Assembly: GCA_045588485.1 (NCBI GenBank)
Contig: JAZNEI010000028.1
Span: forward strand, 14,592-78,591
DNA length: 64,000 bases
From: HGM04593 sp045588485
GTDB lineage: Bacteria; Bacteroidota; Bacteroidia; Bacteroidales; Bacteroidaceae
Reading direction: 5' to 3'
Shown: positions 1-7,722 of the stretch, one piece after another
Layout of the letters: the number at the start of each line of letters is the position of its first letter
Position numbering within the stretch: position 1 is the first letter of the stretch
Made by a program: the position numbers and the translations under genes
The notes under the pieces: model-generated
What the model saw: only the letters and a program-made list of their open reading frames with translations
Databases searched by the model: none
Told to the model about the DNA's origin: nothing

Positions 1-423
1 AGCCATCTCAATTGCTGTAAGAAGATTCTCTTTGCCATCGGTTCGCAATACACCTATAGGAAGCTGACTACCGGTGAGGATAACAGGCTTCATGAGCCCG
101 TCGAGCATAAAACTGAGCGCCGATGCAGTAAAGGCCATCGTATCGGTTCCGTGCAGAATGACAAAGCCGTCGAACTTATCATAGTTGGTGTGTATTATCT
201 CCACTATTCTACCCCACAAGGCAGGATTCATATCCGATGAGTCGATAGGTGGGTTAAAAGCACGCGACGATATATTCAGATTAAACTGTCTAAGCTCGGG
301 GACACGACGCACCAGATGTTCGAAATTGAACGACTCCAACGCTCCTGTAACCGAGTTACGTATCATACCTATGGTACCACCCGTATAAATAATTAGAATA
401 GATGACCTTTCTTCGCTGCCCAT
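1..423 (-). CDS. ansA: Type I L-asparaginase, 5' part (partial)
   Basis: Hydrolyses L-asparagine to aspartate and ammonia, probably in the cytoplasm, because no signal peptide is seen. The ATG at 423 opens 141 codons that run off the left edge. Both catalytic triads of the asparaginase family are visible: YTGGTIGM at residues 13-20 carries the nucleophilic Thr14, and HGTDTMA at 91-97 carries the Thr93-Asp94 pair. The motif LTGSQLP at 116-122 is also typical of AnsA. The C-terminal half lies outside the window. It is divergent from the DUF362 gene. A TAnnTTTG-like -7 element (CAAAATTA on the plus strand at 445-452) lies just upstream. The family call is secure; the in vivo preference for Asn over Gln is not visible here. 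Confidence 0.93.
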   Translation of the reverse strand, partial: MGSEERSSILIIYTGGTIGMIRNSVTGALESFNFEHLVRRVPELRQFNLNISSRAFNPPIDSSDMNPALWGRIVEIIHTNYDKFDGFVILHGTDTMAFTASALSFMLDGLMKPVILTGSQLPIGVLRTDGKENLLTAIEMA

Positions 424-492
424 AATTCATTATCTATGAAAATGCAAAATTACAAAAAAATGCGGATAATAATGGTAACAATTAAAATGTAT

Positions 493-523
493 TTTGATTT
501 TCCATTTTTTATCCGTTCCTTTG
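493..523 (+). promoter_or_regulatory. Candidate Bacteroidetes promoter of the DUF362 gene
   Basis: TTTG at 493-496 and TTCCTTTG at 516-523 are separated by 19 bases and resemble the -33 TTTG / -7 TAnnTTTG pair of the Bacteroidetes primary sigma factor, with one mismatch in the -7 box. Transcription would start about 25 bases before the ATG at 554. Confidence 0.45.
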
Positions 524-553
524 CCACAAATAACTTCAAAACAAAATTGCATT

Positions 554-1684
554 ATGGAAAAGTCAAAAGTATATTTTACCGATTTCCGTACCAAAGCCAA
601 CGGAGACGGTCTGCCCACAAAATTAAAGAAACTGATGAAAAAAGCAGGCATTGCCAATCTCGACCTTGATGGAAAATTTGTTGCCATTAAGTTGCATTTC
701 GGCGAGCTTGGCAATATAAGCTATCTGCGCCCTAACTATGCACGCGCAGTTGTCGACGTAGTAAAGGAGCTTGGTGGAAAGCCCTTCCTCACCGATTGCA
801 ACACAATGTACCCCGGCAGTCGCAAAAATGCTCTTGAACACCTTTACTGTGCTTGGGAGAATGGTTTTACACCGCTTACAGTCGGCTGCCCTATTCTCAT
901 TGGTGACGGACTGAAAGGCACCGACGATATTGAGGTTCCCGTTGCAGGTGGCGAATATGTGCAAAATGCAAAAATTGGTCGTGCCGTAATGGATGCCGAC
1001 GTATTTATCAGCCTCACACACTTTAAAGGACACGAGATGACAGGCTTTGGCGGTGCCATAAAGAACATAGGTATGGGCTGTGGCTCGCGTGCAGGAAAGA
1101 CCGAACAGCACATCAGCGGACAGCCGATGATTGATGCCGACCTTTGCCGAGGATGCAAAAAATGTATGGCTCAGTGTGCAAACAACGGCCTTGTATTCGA
1201 TGAGTCAACAAAGAAAATGCACATCGACAAGGAGCATTGTGTCGGCTGTGGCCGTTGTTTGGGAGCTTGTAACTTCGACGCAATCAATTTCGAGAATTTC
1301 CACGCTCCACAGTTGCTTAACCGCAAGATGGCCGAGTATGCCAAGGCAGTTGTAGATGGTCGTCCGCATTTCCACATCTCGCTTGTTGTCGATGTATCGC
1401 CCAACTGCGACTGTCACTGCGAAAATGATGCGCCCATCTTGCCCAATATCGGTATGTTTGTCAGTACCGACCCGTTGGCTCTCGACCAAGCCTGCGTCGA
1501 TGCCTGCCTTGCCGCCACCCCGATGCCCGGCAGCCAGTTGCACGAACATATCCATGCACCGGGATTCTGCGACCATCACGACCACTTTACCAACTCGACA
1601 CCCGAGTCGGAGTGGAAGTCGTGTCTCGAACACGCAGCAAAGATTGGATTAGGCAGCCGCGAATACGAACTAATAAAGCTGTAA
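554..1684 (+). CDS. DUF362 protein with two 4Fe-4S clusters
   Basis: A 376-residue cytoplasmic iron-sulfur protein. The N-terminal half matches the DUF362 fold (KLHFGELGNISYLRP, then THFKGHEMTGFGGAIKN near residue 160). Two bacterial ferredoxin motifs sit inside it: CxxCxxCxxxC from Cys198 (CRGCKKCMAQC) and from Cys229 (CVGCGRCLGAC). A His/Cys-rich C-terminal part follows. No substrate has been assigned to the family that I can name; electron transfer or cofactor maturation is inference. An in-frame upstream non-ATG extension to 494 overlaps the likely promoter, so the ATG at 554 is preferred. The gene is followed after 3 bases by the LicD gene, so the two are probably co-transcribed. Confidence 0.88.
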   Translation: MEKSKVYFTDFRTKANGDGLPTKLKKLMKKAGIANLDLDGKFVAIKLHFGELGNISYLRPNYARAVVDVVKELGGKPFLTDCNTMYPGSRKNALEHLYCAWENGFTPLTVGCPILIGDGLKGTDDIEVPVAGGEYVQNAKIGRAVMDADVFISLTHFKGHEMTGFGGAIKNIGMGCGSRAGKTEQHISGQPMIDADLCRGCKKCMAQCANNGLVFDESTKKMHIDKEHCVGCGRCLGACNFDAINFENFHAPQLLNRKMAEYAKAVVDGRPHFHISLVVDVSPNCDCHCENDAPILPNIGMFVSTDPLALDQACVDACLAATPMPGSQLHEHIHAPGFCDHHDHFTNSTPESEWKSCLEHAAKIGLGSREYELIKL

Positions 1685-1687
1685 ACA

Positions 1688-2479
1688 GTGACAGGAAAGA
1701 TTGTAGAAAGCGAAGAACTGAAAAAGATTCAGCTCGATATTCTCGATAGTGTAACACAATTCTGCGAGAAGCGGGGATTGCGATATTTTCTGGCGTACGG
1801 TACTCTTTTGGGTGCTGTGCGCCATAAAGGATATATCCCGTGGGACGACGATATTGACATTCACATGCCGCGTCCCGACTACGAACGGCTTCTTAAAGAG
1901 TATAATGCTACCGAGTCGCTTTATAAGGTCGTATCGCCCGAGAGCGAGAGCCGTTATCGGGTACCCTTTGCCAAAGTACACTACCCCGAGACCATTGTAG
2001 AGGAGTTTCATTTTAAGCCCGATGTGTTTGGAGTATATATAGATATTTTTCCTCTCGATGGTGTCGAGTCGCAGGCACAAGCAAAAGAGTGCGGAGAGCT
2101 GCGCCGTCTGATGCACGTAAAAAACTCCGTCTTTCTAAAAAGTATGTCCTTAACACGTAAACTGCGCCTTGCAATAACAAAACTGATATTGTTGCCTATA
2201 AGCCTTTCGACACTATTAAAACGCATAAAAGCCATAGCCACACGCTGTAAATATGACAATAGCGAGAATGTGTGCAGTCTTATGTCGCGTACAGCTGTGC
2301 GTGAGATATTGCCACGCACTGTATTCGACGACTACATTCTGTTGTCTTTTGAGGGAAAAGAGTATCGCGCAGCAAAGGGCTACGACCAATATCTGAAAGC
2401 AAATTATGGCAATTATATGCAGCTGCCCCCCGAGGAGAAACGCATTTCGCACCACAATTCCGAAGCAAGATGGAAATAA
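1688..2479 (+). CDS. LicD-family phosphotransferase/nucleotidyltransferase
   Basis: A 263-residue member of the LicD/fukutin family, whose members add phosphocholine or other phospho-groups to surface glycans. The signature is clear at residues 38-62: YGTLLGAVRHKGYIP followed by WDDDIDIHM, where the Asp cluster binds metal. A second conserved stretch, VFGVYIDIFPLDG, lies near residue 115. The start is a GTG 3 bases after the stop of the DUF362 gene; no ATG occurs before the catalytic motif, so GTG is likely the true start. The C terminus (YGNYMQLPPEEKR...HH) also matches the family. The acceptor glycan is unknown and no glycan locus adjoins it. Confidence 0.9.
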   Translation: MTGKIVESEELKKIQLDILDSVTQFCEKRGLRYFLAYGTLLGAVRHKGYIPWDDDIDIHMPRPDYERLLKEYNATESLYKVVSPESESRYRVPFAKVHYPETIVEEFHFKPDVFGVYIDIFPLDGVESQAQAKECGELRRLMHVKNSVFLKSMSLTRKLRLAITKLILLPISLSTLLKRIKAIATRCKYDNSENVCSLMSRTAVREILPRTVFDDYILLSFEGKEYRAAKGYDQYLKANYGNYMQLPPEEKRISHHNSEARWK

Positions 2480-2522
2480 AAAGTAAATAACAGCCTTTCA
2501 CAGTCAAATAAAAGGCTAAATT

Positions 2523-2554
2523 ATTGCATATTACCGAAAAAAGCAGTACTTTTG
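2523..2554 (+). promoter_or_regulatory. Promoter of rpsP
   Basis: ATTG at 2523-2526 and TACTTTTG at 2547-2554, 20 bases apart, fit the Bacteroidetes -33/-7 consensus (TTTG and TAnnTTTG). The -7 box is exact. It leaves a leader of roughly 50 bases before rpsP. Confidence 0.75.
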
Positions 2555-2613
2555 CGCCGCCGATACGAGATATCGGATAACTCAAATCATTAACCCATTA
2601 AAACAATTAAAAA

Positions 2614-3159
2614 ATGGCAACAAAGATCAGACTTCAGAGAAGAGGTCGTAAACACTACGCATTCTATTCAATCGTAGTTGCAGATTCGAGAGCTCCACGT
2701 GATGGAAAGTTCGTTGAGAAAATCGGTACTTACAACCCCAACACCGACCCCGCTTCAGTTGAGCTCAACTTCGAGCGTGCACTCTATTGGGTAAACAACG
2801 GTGCTACTCCCACCGACACAGCACGCAACATCCTCTCTCGCGAGGGCGTATATCTTATGAAGCACCTCCAGGGTGGTGTTAAGAAGGGCGCATTCGACGA
2901 GGCTGCTGCACAGGCTAAGTTCGACGCATGGAAGGCCGAGAAGACAAACGCTCTCAACGGTGTAAAGAGCAAGAACGAGCAGGCTAAGCGCGACGAGAAG
3001 AAAGCTCGTCTCGAGGCCGAGAAAGAGGTTAACGTAGCTATCGCAAAGAAGGTTGCTGACAAGAAGGCAGCCGAGGCTCTTGCAAAGGCAGAGGCTGAGG
3101 CAGCTGCTGCAGCAGAGGCAAATGTAGAGGAGACAACAGAGGCTCCCGCAGAGGCTTAA
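2614..3159 (+). CDS. rpsP: 30S ribosomal protein S16
   Basis: Structural protein of the small ribosomal subunit. The first 80 residues are canonical S16 (MATKIRLQRRGRK, then YSIVVADSRAPRDGKFVEKIGTYNP in two parts). At 181 residues it is about twice the length of the E. coli protein because of a long C-terminal tail rich in Lys, Ala and Glu, which is normal in Bacteroidetes S16. It stands alone, with its own consensus promoter and a strong terminator. Codon use (GTT, CTC, CGT, AAG) looks more biased than in neighbouring genes, as expected for a highly expressed gene. Confidence 0.98.
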   Translation: MATKIRLQRRGRKHYAFYSIVVADSRAPRDGKFVEKIGTYNPNTDPASVELNFERALYWVNNGATPTDTARNILSREGVYLMKHLQGGVKKGAFDEAAAQAKFDAWKAEKTNALNGVKSKNEQAKRDEKKARLEAEKEVNVAIAKKVADKKAAEALAKAEAEAAAAAEANVEETTEAPAEA

Positions 3160-3212
3160 TAGAGCAAACCTCGAATAAAGTGCCGTAGAGGCACAAGCTC
3201 AAAAAACTTACA

Positions 3213-3258
3213 GACAGACTAAAATCCTTTTCGAAGGAGATAGTCTGTCCGTTTTTTT
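3213..3258 (+). terminator. Rho-independent terminator of rpsP
   Basis: A perfect 9-bp stem GACAGACTA / TAGTCTGTC encloses an inner TCCTT-TTCG-AAGGA hairpin and is followed by seven T residues at 3252-3258. Confidence 0.9.
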
Positions 3259-3625
3259 GTCTCCTTCGGCAAGCGCTCTTTGACATTTTGTATTCGCATT
3301 TCGTTTTGAGTTCCCTCACACAAGGTTCGGGATGACAGATTGGTTGGTGTGTAGGGGTGATTTTTAATCACCGAACCTTTGCACTCGCTTAATCGGCTGT
3401 TTCTAATCGCTCGCAATATTACGCCCCCCCATCAGCAAAAAGGTGTGTTCTTGATGCATCCATTGCATAACAGAGGCTTAAGACGAGAGAAAATAGGGAC
3501 GCTCGATGCCCTTTATACAATTATTGATAATATAGCAGCATAAAACGATTATTTTTTGCGCATCACACTTTGCAGGTATTTTAAATTGGAGTATCTTCGC
3601 AAAAGTATGTATATTAAAATTTTCT
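3259..3625. other. Gene-free spacer with a dispersed palindrome
   Basis: No convincing gene is present. It contains the palindromic element at 3351-3372, described separately, and an AT-rich stretch leading into the lipoprotein gene. Confidence 0.6.
3351..3372. repeat. Dispersed palindrome, copy 1 (GGGYGATT family)
   Basis: GTAGGGGTGATTTTTAATCACC is a palindrome (GGTGATT / AATCACC). It is the reverse complement of the element at 63652-63674 with two base differences, and shares its core with 14136-14152. All three copies are intergenic. Confidence 0.7.
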
Positions 3626-4849
3626 ATGAGACTATTTAACCGACTGAGTCTTCTTGTTGCAGCAGTTATATTCATCGCTTGTGGCGAGGACAGAACATAC
3701 GAATATTATAAGCTGACCGAAGAGAACCAATGGATTTTCTCTCAGATGCAGAACAACTATCTTTGGGGCGACACTCTGAAACAGCCTGCAAGAAATAAGT
3801 TTTTTGCATCGAGTTCCTCTTTCTTCGAGTCACTACTGAATAAAGGAGATAATGCATCGTTCTTCTGCGATTCGGCATTTAGCACAAGTTACGGAGTAAC
3901 ATTCTCCCTAGTACGCGACCCTCTAGCCATAAAACCAAGCAAGAGCTATGCAGCTGTGCTTTTTGTAGAGCCGGGTTCATCGGCAGACAAGGCAGGCGTA
4001 AAGCGCGGAATGTGGATATCACGTATCGGCAAGAGTGATGTTACATCAAGCAACTACGGTTATCTCGAACGAGGAGAGGCTACAACAGTATGCACATCTG
4101 AAATTGTTCCCGACTCGACGGGCACAGAATACATTTGGGAAGCAGGTGATACAATAGATATTGATGCCGCCACAACAATTGAGCCATCCGCCCTACTTTT
4201 GGATACTATATACAATGTACCCGGTCATAAAGTTGGATATATGCTCTATAACCGTTTAGAAGAGACTGATAATATGCAGCAGGCCATCTCGAATTTCGCA
4301 TGCGAGGCTGTCACCGACCTTATCGTCGACCTGCGTTATTGCAACAGCGGTTCGTTGCAGGCAGCTGCGACATTGGCATCATCCATCGTTCCCGAAGCAC
4401 AAGGCAATATTTTTTGCAGCCTAAGACATAATGAAGCCAACAGCAGCAAAGACAGCAGTATAATGTTTGCAGCACCATCAACAACACTGAACCTGTGGAG
4501 AGTGTATATAATAACAACAGATGCCACACGTGGCACAGCCGAGGTGTTTATCGCAGCCCTTAAAACAACTCTCGGCAGTGATAGAATAGTTCTTGTAGGT
4601 ACAACCTCAGCAGGAGAGAATTTGTACACACAACCTATGGAGTCTGCATTCGGTTTTACAATAAATCCTGCTGTAGCCTATATATACGCCCCCGATGGTA
4701 CTCCCCTCTCGCCCCAAGGACAGATTGTAGATTACGAAATAAGCGAATTATCGCTTCCTGTCATTTACAGCCTTGGCGATATAAGAGAATCACTACTCTA
4801 TAGTACATTGTATATAATGCTCAACGGCACAATGCCCCCTATGGAATAA
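3626..4849 (+). CDS. PDZ/S41-protease-like lipoprotein, catalytic residues apparently lost
   Basis: A 407-residue protein with an SPII signal (LLVAAVIFIAC, lipid Cys19), so it is probably anchored in the outer membrane facing the periplasm. A PDZ-like segment (VEPGSSADKAGVKRGMWISRI) lies near residues 113-133. It is followed by an S41 tail-specific-protease fold: VGYMLYNRL, DLIVDLRYCNSG, VLVGTTSAGENLYTQ. In active S41 enzymes the Ser motif reads like SASAxE and the Lys motif like GxxTxGK. Here these places read TRGTAE and TTSAGEN, so both catalytic residues seem absent. It may be a binding protein rather than a protease. It is a single-gene unit closed by a strong terminator. Confidence 0.78.
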   Translation: MRLFNRLSLLVAAVIFIACGEDRTYEYYKLTEENQWIFSQMQNNYLWGDTLKQPARNKFFASSSSFFESLLNKGDNASFFCDSAFSTSYGVTFSLVRDPLAIKPSKSYAAVLFVEPGSSADKAGVKRGMWISRIGKSDVTSSNYGYLERGEATTVCTSEIVPDSTGTEYIWEAGDTIDIDAATTIEPSALLLDTIYNVPGHKVGYMLYNRLEETDNMQQAISNFACEAVTDLIVDLRYCNSGSLQAAATLASSIVPEAQGNIFCSLRHNEANSSKDSSIMFAAPSTTLNLWRVYIITTDATRGTAEVFIAALKTTLGSDRIVLVGTTSAGENLYTQPMESAFGFTINPAVAYIYAPDGTPLSPQGQIVDYEISELSLPVIYSLGDIRESLLYSTLYIMLNGTMPPME

Positions 4850-4870
4850 TCACATATTACAAGCATAACA

Positions 4871-4914
4871 AAATGTGGATGCATCAACAAAAATGATGTA
4901 TCCACATTTTTTTT
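4871..4914 (+). terminator. Rho-independent terminator
   Basis: A 16-bp stem (AAATGTGGATGCATCA / TGATGTATCCACATTT, one mismatch) with a 7-base loop, running into eight T residues. Confidence 0.92.
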
Positions 4915-4991
4915 CATTTATTAAACAAAGTTTAAAAACCCGTCGCGTTCTTCATGTGTTATTTTGCTAAATAACCATAAAATAAAGAGAG

Positions 4992-5510
4992 ATGAAAAAA
5001 ATTGTATCATTGGCAGCTTCAGCTGCAGTGCTGACCTTTTCAGCGTGTAACTCGTGCGGAGGCACACAACAACCACCGCTTGTAATTGAAAGCGAGACAG
5101 ACAGTCTGTATATGCTCAACGACTCTACCATCGCCGACAAACAGACATTCGTGTTCGAGGGACTTATGCCGCTTGACAACGGTGCAGTAGGAAACACTGT
5201 ACTGACCATACAGACAGTTGACTTGAACGAGGACGGTACTTATACCATCAACACCTCATATATTGACGAGAGCAACAACAGTGTGAACAACAGCGACAGT
5301 GGCGAGACAATGGTGTTGATAGGCATTCCCAACGACAGCACAGCAATAATATACGAGCTTATATCGTATAACAACAATCCCAAGATTAACCTTATGGTAA
5401 ACAGCGATAGCTCGCTCACCCGCTTGGATGGTAATATGCAACCCACATCCAAAAGTCCCAAGCATCGTCTTATGCACCGTCCAACAACAAAAACAAGTGA
5501 AGCAAAATAA
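4992..5510 (+). CDS. NlpE-like lipoprotein
   Basis: A 172-residue lipoprotein with an SPII signal (lipobox TFSAC, Cys19). The segment FEGLMPLDNGAVGNTVLTIQ, followed by LNEDGTYTINTSYIDE, resembles the small beta-barrel of NlpE-N domains (consensus: GxLPxADCxG, then LxLxxDGTYxLxxxY). The NlpE Cys pair is not preserved here, so metal sensing cannot be inferred. The C-terminal 25 residues are basic and low-complexity. It heads a three-gene envelope unit with the DUF4136 lipoprotein and the beta-barrel protein (gaps 30 and 11 bases). Confidence 0.6.
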   Translation: MKKIVSLAASAAVLTFSACNSCGGTQQPPLVIESETDSLYMLNDSTIADKQTFVFEGLMPLDNGAVGNTVLTIQTVDLNEDGTYTINTSYIDESNNSVNNSDSGETMVLIGIPNDSTAIIYELISYNNNPKINLMVNSDSSLTRLDGNMQPTSKSPKHRLMHRPTTKTSEAK

Positions 5511-5540
5511 CCTTTGTATTAACCATTTATCAAAAGTCTT

Positions 5541-6176
5541 ATGAAAAAGAGTGCAATCTTTACCCTTTTTGCGGCCTGTCTGTTAGGAGTAGTCTCTTGC
5601 GAGAAAGACCCCGACACCGACAAGCTCGACAACGACTATCTGGTGTACACCAATTACGACAAGGGAACACAGTTCAACACAATGGAGACATTCCATGTGA
5701 TTGACAGTATCCTAATCATCGGTAACGAGTCGAAGCCCACCTATTGGAACAACAACAATTCAAGGACCATTATCGATGCATACGTGAGCAACCTCGAAGG
5801 ACGTGGCTATATACCTGTAGAGAATCCTTTAGAGGCCGATATGGTGCTGCAGCTAAGCTACATAAACAACACCTACTATTTCAACAACTACGGTCCCGGC
5901 CCATGGTGGAACAGCTACCCCGGCTACTGGAATTGGGGCGGATGGGGCTGGTACTACCCCTACTCCTTCTTCTACAGCTACAGTACCGGCTCCATCATCG
6001 GCGAGCTTGTGAACACAATTCCCTCGGCAGTGGAGAAAGACAAACTCACGGTTATATGGAACTCCTATATCTGCGGCTTGCTCAACGGCAACACCCTTAG
6101 TATGTCGCGCACACTAAGCGCCATCAACCAAGCCTTTACGCAGTCGCCCTATCTCACAACATCTACCAACAAATAA
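5541..6176 (+). CDS. DUF4136 lipoprotein
   Basis: A 211-residue lipoprotein (lipobox LLGVVSC). The DUF4136 pattern is visible: a short N-terminal strand (YLVYTNYDKGTQF), then an Asp-rich sheet, ISYTN-like ADMVLQLSYINNT, and a central aromatic and Gly-rich loop (residues 113-150, many Tyr, Trp and Gly). The domain's usual TVDIVD-like strand is replaced by LTVIWNSYICGLL. The function of the family is unknown. It is usually encoded with other envelope lipoproteins, as here. Confidence 0.82.
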   Translation: MKKSAIFTLFAACLLGVVSCEKDPDTDKLDNDYLVYTNYDKGTQFNTMETFHVIDSILIIGNESKPTYWNNNNSRTIIDAYVSNLEGRGYIPVENPLEADMVLQLSYINNTYYFNNYGPGPWWNSYPGYWNWGGWGWYYPYSFFYSYSTGSIIGELVNTIPSAVEKDKLTVIWNSYICGLLNGNTLSMSRTLSAINQAFTQSPYLTTSTNK

Positions 6177-6187
6177 ACAATAGCAGT

Positions 6188-6808
6188 ATGAAACGACTAA
6201 GGAATATTATATGCGCGGTACTATTTGTTGCCGCAGCAGCGATGCCTTCGACCGGCAAGGCACAGATATCTTTGGATACCTATTATAATATCGACTGGCA
6301 GTTCAACATCCCATTGGGAAACGATTTTTCGAGCACCGCCAGCGGTTGGGGTATGAATTTCGAAGGTGGATACTATGTCACTCCCCAGATTGCAGTTGGT
6401 GGATTTTTGAGTTTCCACACCAACAACGAGTATTTCTCGCGCCGAACCATCGCCATAAACGAAACCCTGTCGATGAACAGTGACCAGCAGCACCAGATGT
6501 TCACCCTGCCATTCGGATTACTTGCCCGCTACCGTTTCCAAGAAGCCGATTTCCAGCCCTACGTAGGAATGAAACTTGGTATGTGCTACTCGCAGTTCAG
6601 TAACTACTACTATATTTTTATGACCGATGAGAACCGATGGGGATTCTTTATGTCGCCCGAGATTGGCTTCAACTACTACCCCTGGGCCAACGGTGTAGGT
6701 TTCCATATGGCAATATATTATAGCTTCGCCACCAACAAATGCGACCTTATGAGCTATAAACAGAGTACACTGAACAATATCGGTTTCAGGTTAGGTCTTG
6801 CTTTTTAA
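6188..6808 (+). CDS. Small outer-membrane beta-barrel protein
   Basis: A 206-residue exported protein. A signal peptide (first ~25 residues, ending AMPSTGKAQ) precedes alternating amphipathic strands typical of an 8-stranded porin-family/OmpX-like barrel: GWGMNFEGGYYVTPQIAVGGFLSF, LLARYRF, FQPYVGMKLGM, FFMSPEIGFNYYPW. It ends in a terminal Phe preceded by an LGLAF strand, the usual OMP C-terminal signal. It is the last gene of the NlpE-like/DUF4136 unit and is followed by a terminator. The ligand or pore function is unknown. Confidence 0.8.
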   Translation: MKRLRNIICAVLFVAAAAMPSTGKAQISLDTYYNIDWQFNIPLGNDFSSTASGWGMNFEGGYYVTPQIAVGGFLSFHTNNEYFSRRTIAINETLSMNSDQQHQMFTLPFGLLARYRFQEADFQPYVGMKLGMCYSQFSNYYYIFMTDENRWGFFMSPEIGFNYYPWANGVGFHMAIYYSFATNKCDLMSYKQSTLNNIGFRLGLAF

Positions 6809-6825
6809 CGTTGCACAATAAAATA

Positions 6826-6864
6826 AAAAATATTGCATCCAATTTAATGGGTGCAATATTTTTA
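6826..6864. terminator. Bidirectional terminator between convergent operons
   Basis: AATATTGCATCC and GGGTGCAATATT pair with one G-T wobble, with A and T runs on both sides. It can serve the plus-strand OMP unit and the minus-strand island operon ending at 6931. Confidence 0.85.
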
Positions 6865-6930
6865 GTAGGCATATATGTTATTAGCATAGAATACGTTTCC
6901 TAAGTGCGTCGATATTCATAGAAATAATAT

Positions 6931-7497
6931 TTATTTCTTCGCTACCACAGCAACATCGTTGCCATTTACATTCTCGTTCTGTTCAGAGACACAGAACCCC
7001 ACACGCTTAGGGCGGTTGGCATCCTCGGCTGCATCCTGCGCACTGTTTATATGTTCCAATGTAAGCTCAATGACAGTAGCGGTACACTCCCTTAACTCAT
7101 TGAAATGCTTTATGAATAGTTCAAGCATCATCTTCTTAGATGTAAAATAGAATGTCGATGCCAATTTAATACTCTCGTTATAGACATACACAATTGCGTG
7201 ATTGTCAACCTCGTTATTTGTTTTTGCCGCAATAAAAGTCTTGTCACCAAGTTCCAATGCAGTGTATGCCTCATCCTCTATGGAATAGATAATGCCACAC
7301 TCGGCATAATCATCACCTGCTGCAAAATTTACAGTATAATGGCACTCATCATATTCAAAAAGAAGCGAACCATCTTTTATCTCACAGGCAATCCCCTCCT
7401 CCTTAAAATACTCTATCAACGCTTCACGCATCTTCTTTACGTTTTTCACAAATGAAAAACCATCCCAAAATCCGGTTACTTTACTCAAAATCGCCAT
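6931..7497 (-). CDS. YbjN-like hypothetical protein
   Basis: A 188-residue, acidic, probably cytoplasmic protein with no signal or membrane segment. The layout resembles YbjN/type-III-chaperone-like domains: an N-terminal helix (KMREALIEYFKEEGIACE), a strand pair (GSLLFEYDECHYTVNF), CGIIYSIEDEAYTALEL, and a long helix near residue 120 (KKMMLELFIKHFNEL). This is a fold guess only. It is the last gene of the island operon, 11 bases after the DUF4177 gene. The Lys/Val tail (NGNDVAVVAKK) is unremarkable. No function can be assigned. Confidence 0.6.
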   Translation of the reverse strand: MAILSKVTGFWDGFSFVKNVKKMREALIEYFKEEGIACEIKDGSLLFEYDECHYTVNFAAGDDYAECGIIYSIEDEAYTALELGDKTFIAAKTNNEVDNHAIVYVYNESIKLASTFYFTSKKMMLELFIKHFNELRECTATVIELTLEHINSAQDAAEDANRPKRVGFCVSEQNENVNGNDVAVVAKK

Positions 7498-7508
7498 AGT
7501 AATATGTT

Positions 7509-7700
7509 TTATTGAATCTCACGTTTGAAAGTATACCAAATAGACTCAGTATATGTATCCCCATCATCGTCCATAGTATTGTCACTGGCTGCTGTTACAA
7601 GTTCCCAACCATCTTCGCCTAAGGAATTGAATCTTCCATCAATATCCTCATAGCCATAATCAGTATTAACTCTAATAGTCGTGTATTCAAATTTTTTCAT
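7509..7700 (-). CDS. DUF4177-like small protein
   Basis: A 63-residue protein matching the DUF4177 pattern: N-terminal MKKFEYTTIRV, central GRFNSLGEDGWELVTA, and a C-terminal strand ending WYTFKREIQ. The family (LNxLGxxGWELV signature) has no known function. The acidic insert DNTMDDDGDTYTES sits between the conserved strands. It lies between the M48 protease and the YbjN-like gene in the same operon. Confidence 0.75.
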   Translation of the reverse strand: MKKFEYTTIRVNTDYGYEDIDGRFNSLGEDGWELVTAASDNTMDDDGDTYTESIWYTFKREIQ

Positions 7701-7722
7701 AATAATTATTTTTAAAAGATTA

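Noticed and set aside
623..1111. 162-residue minus-strand ORF
   Set aside because: Antisense of the DUF362 gene.
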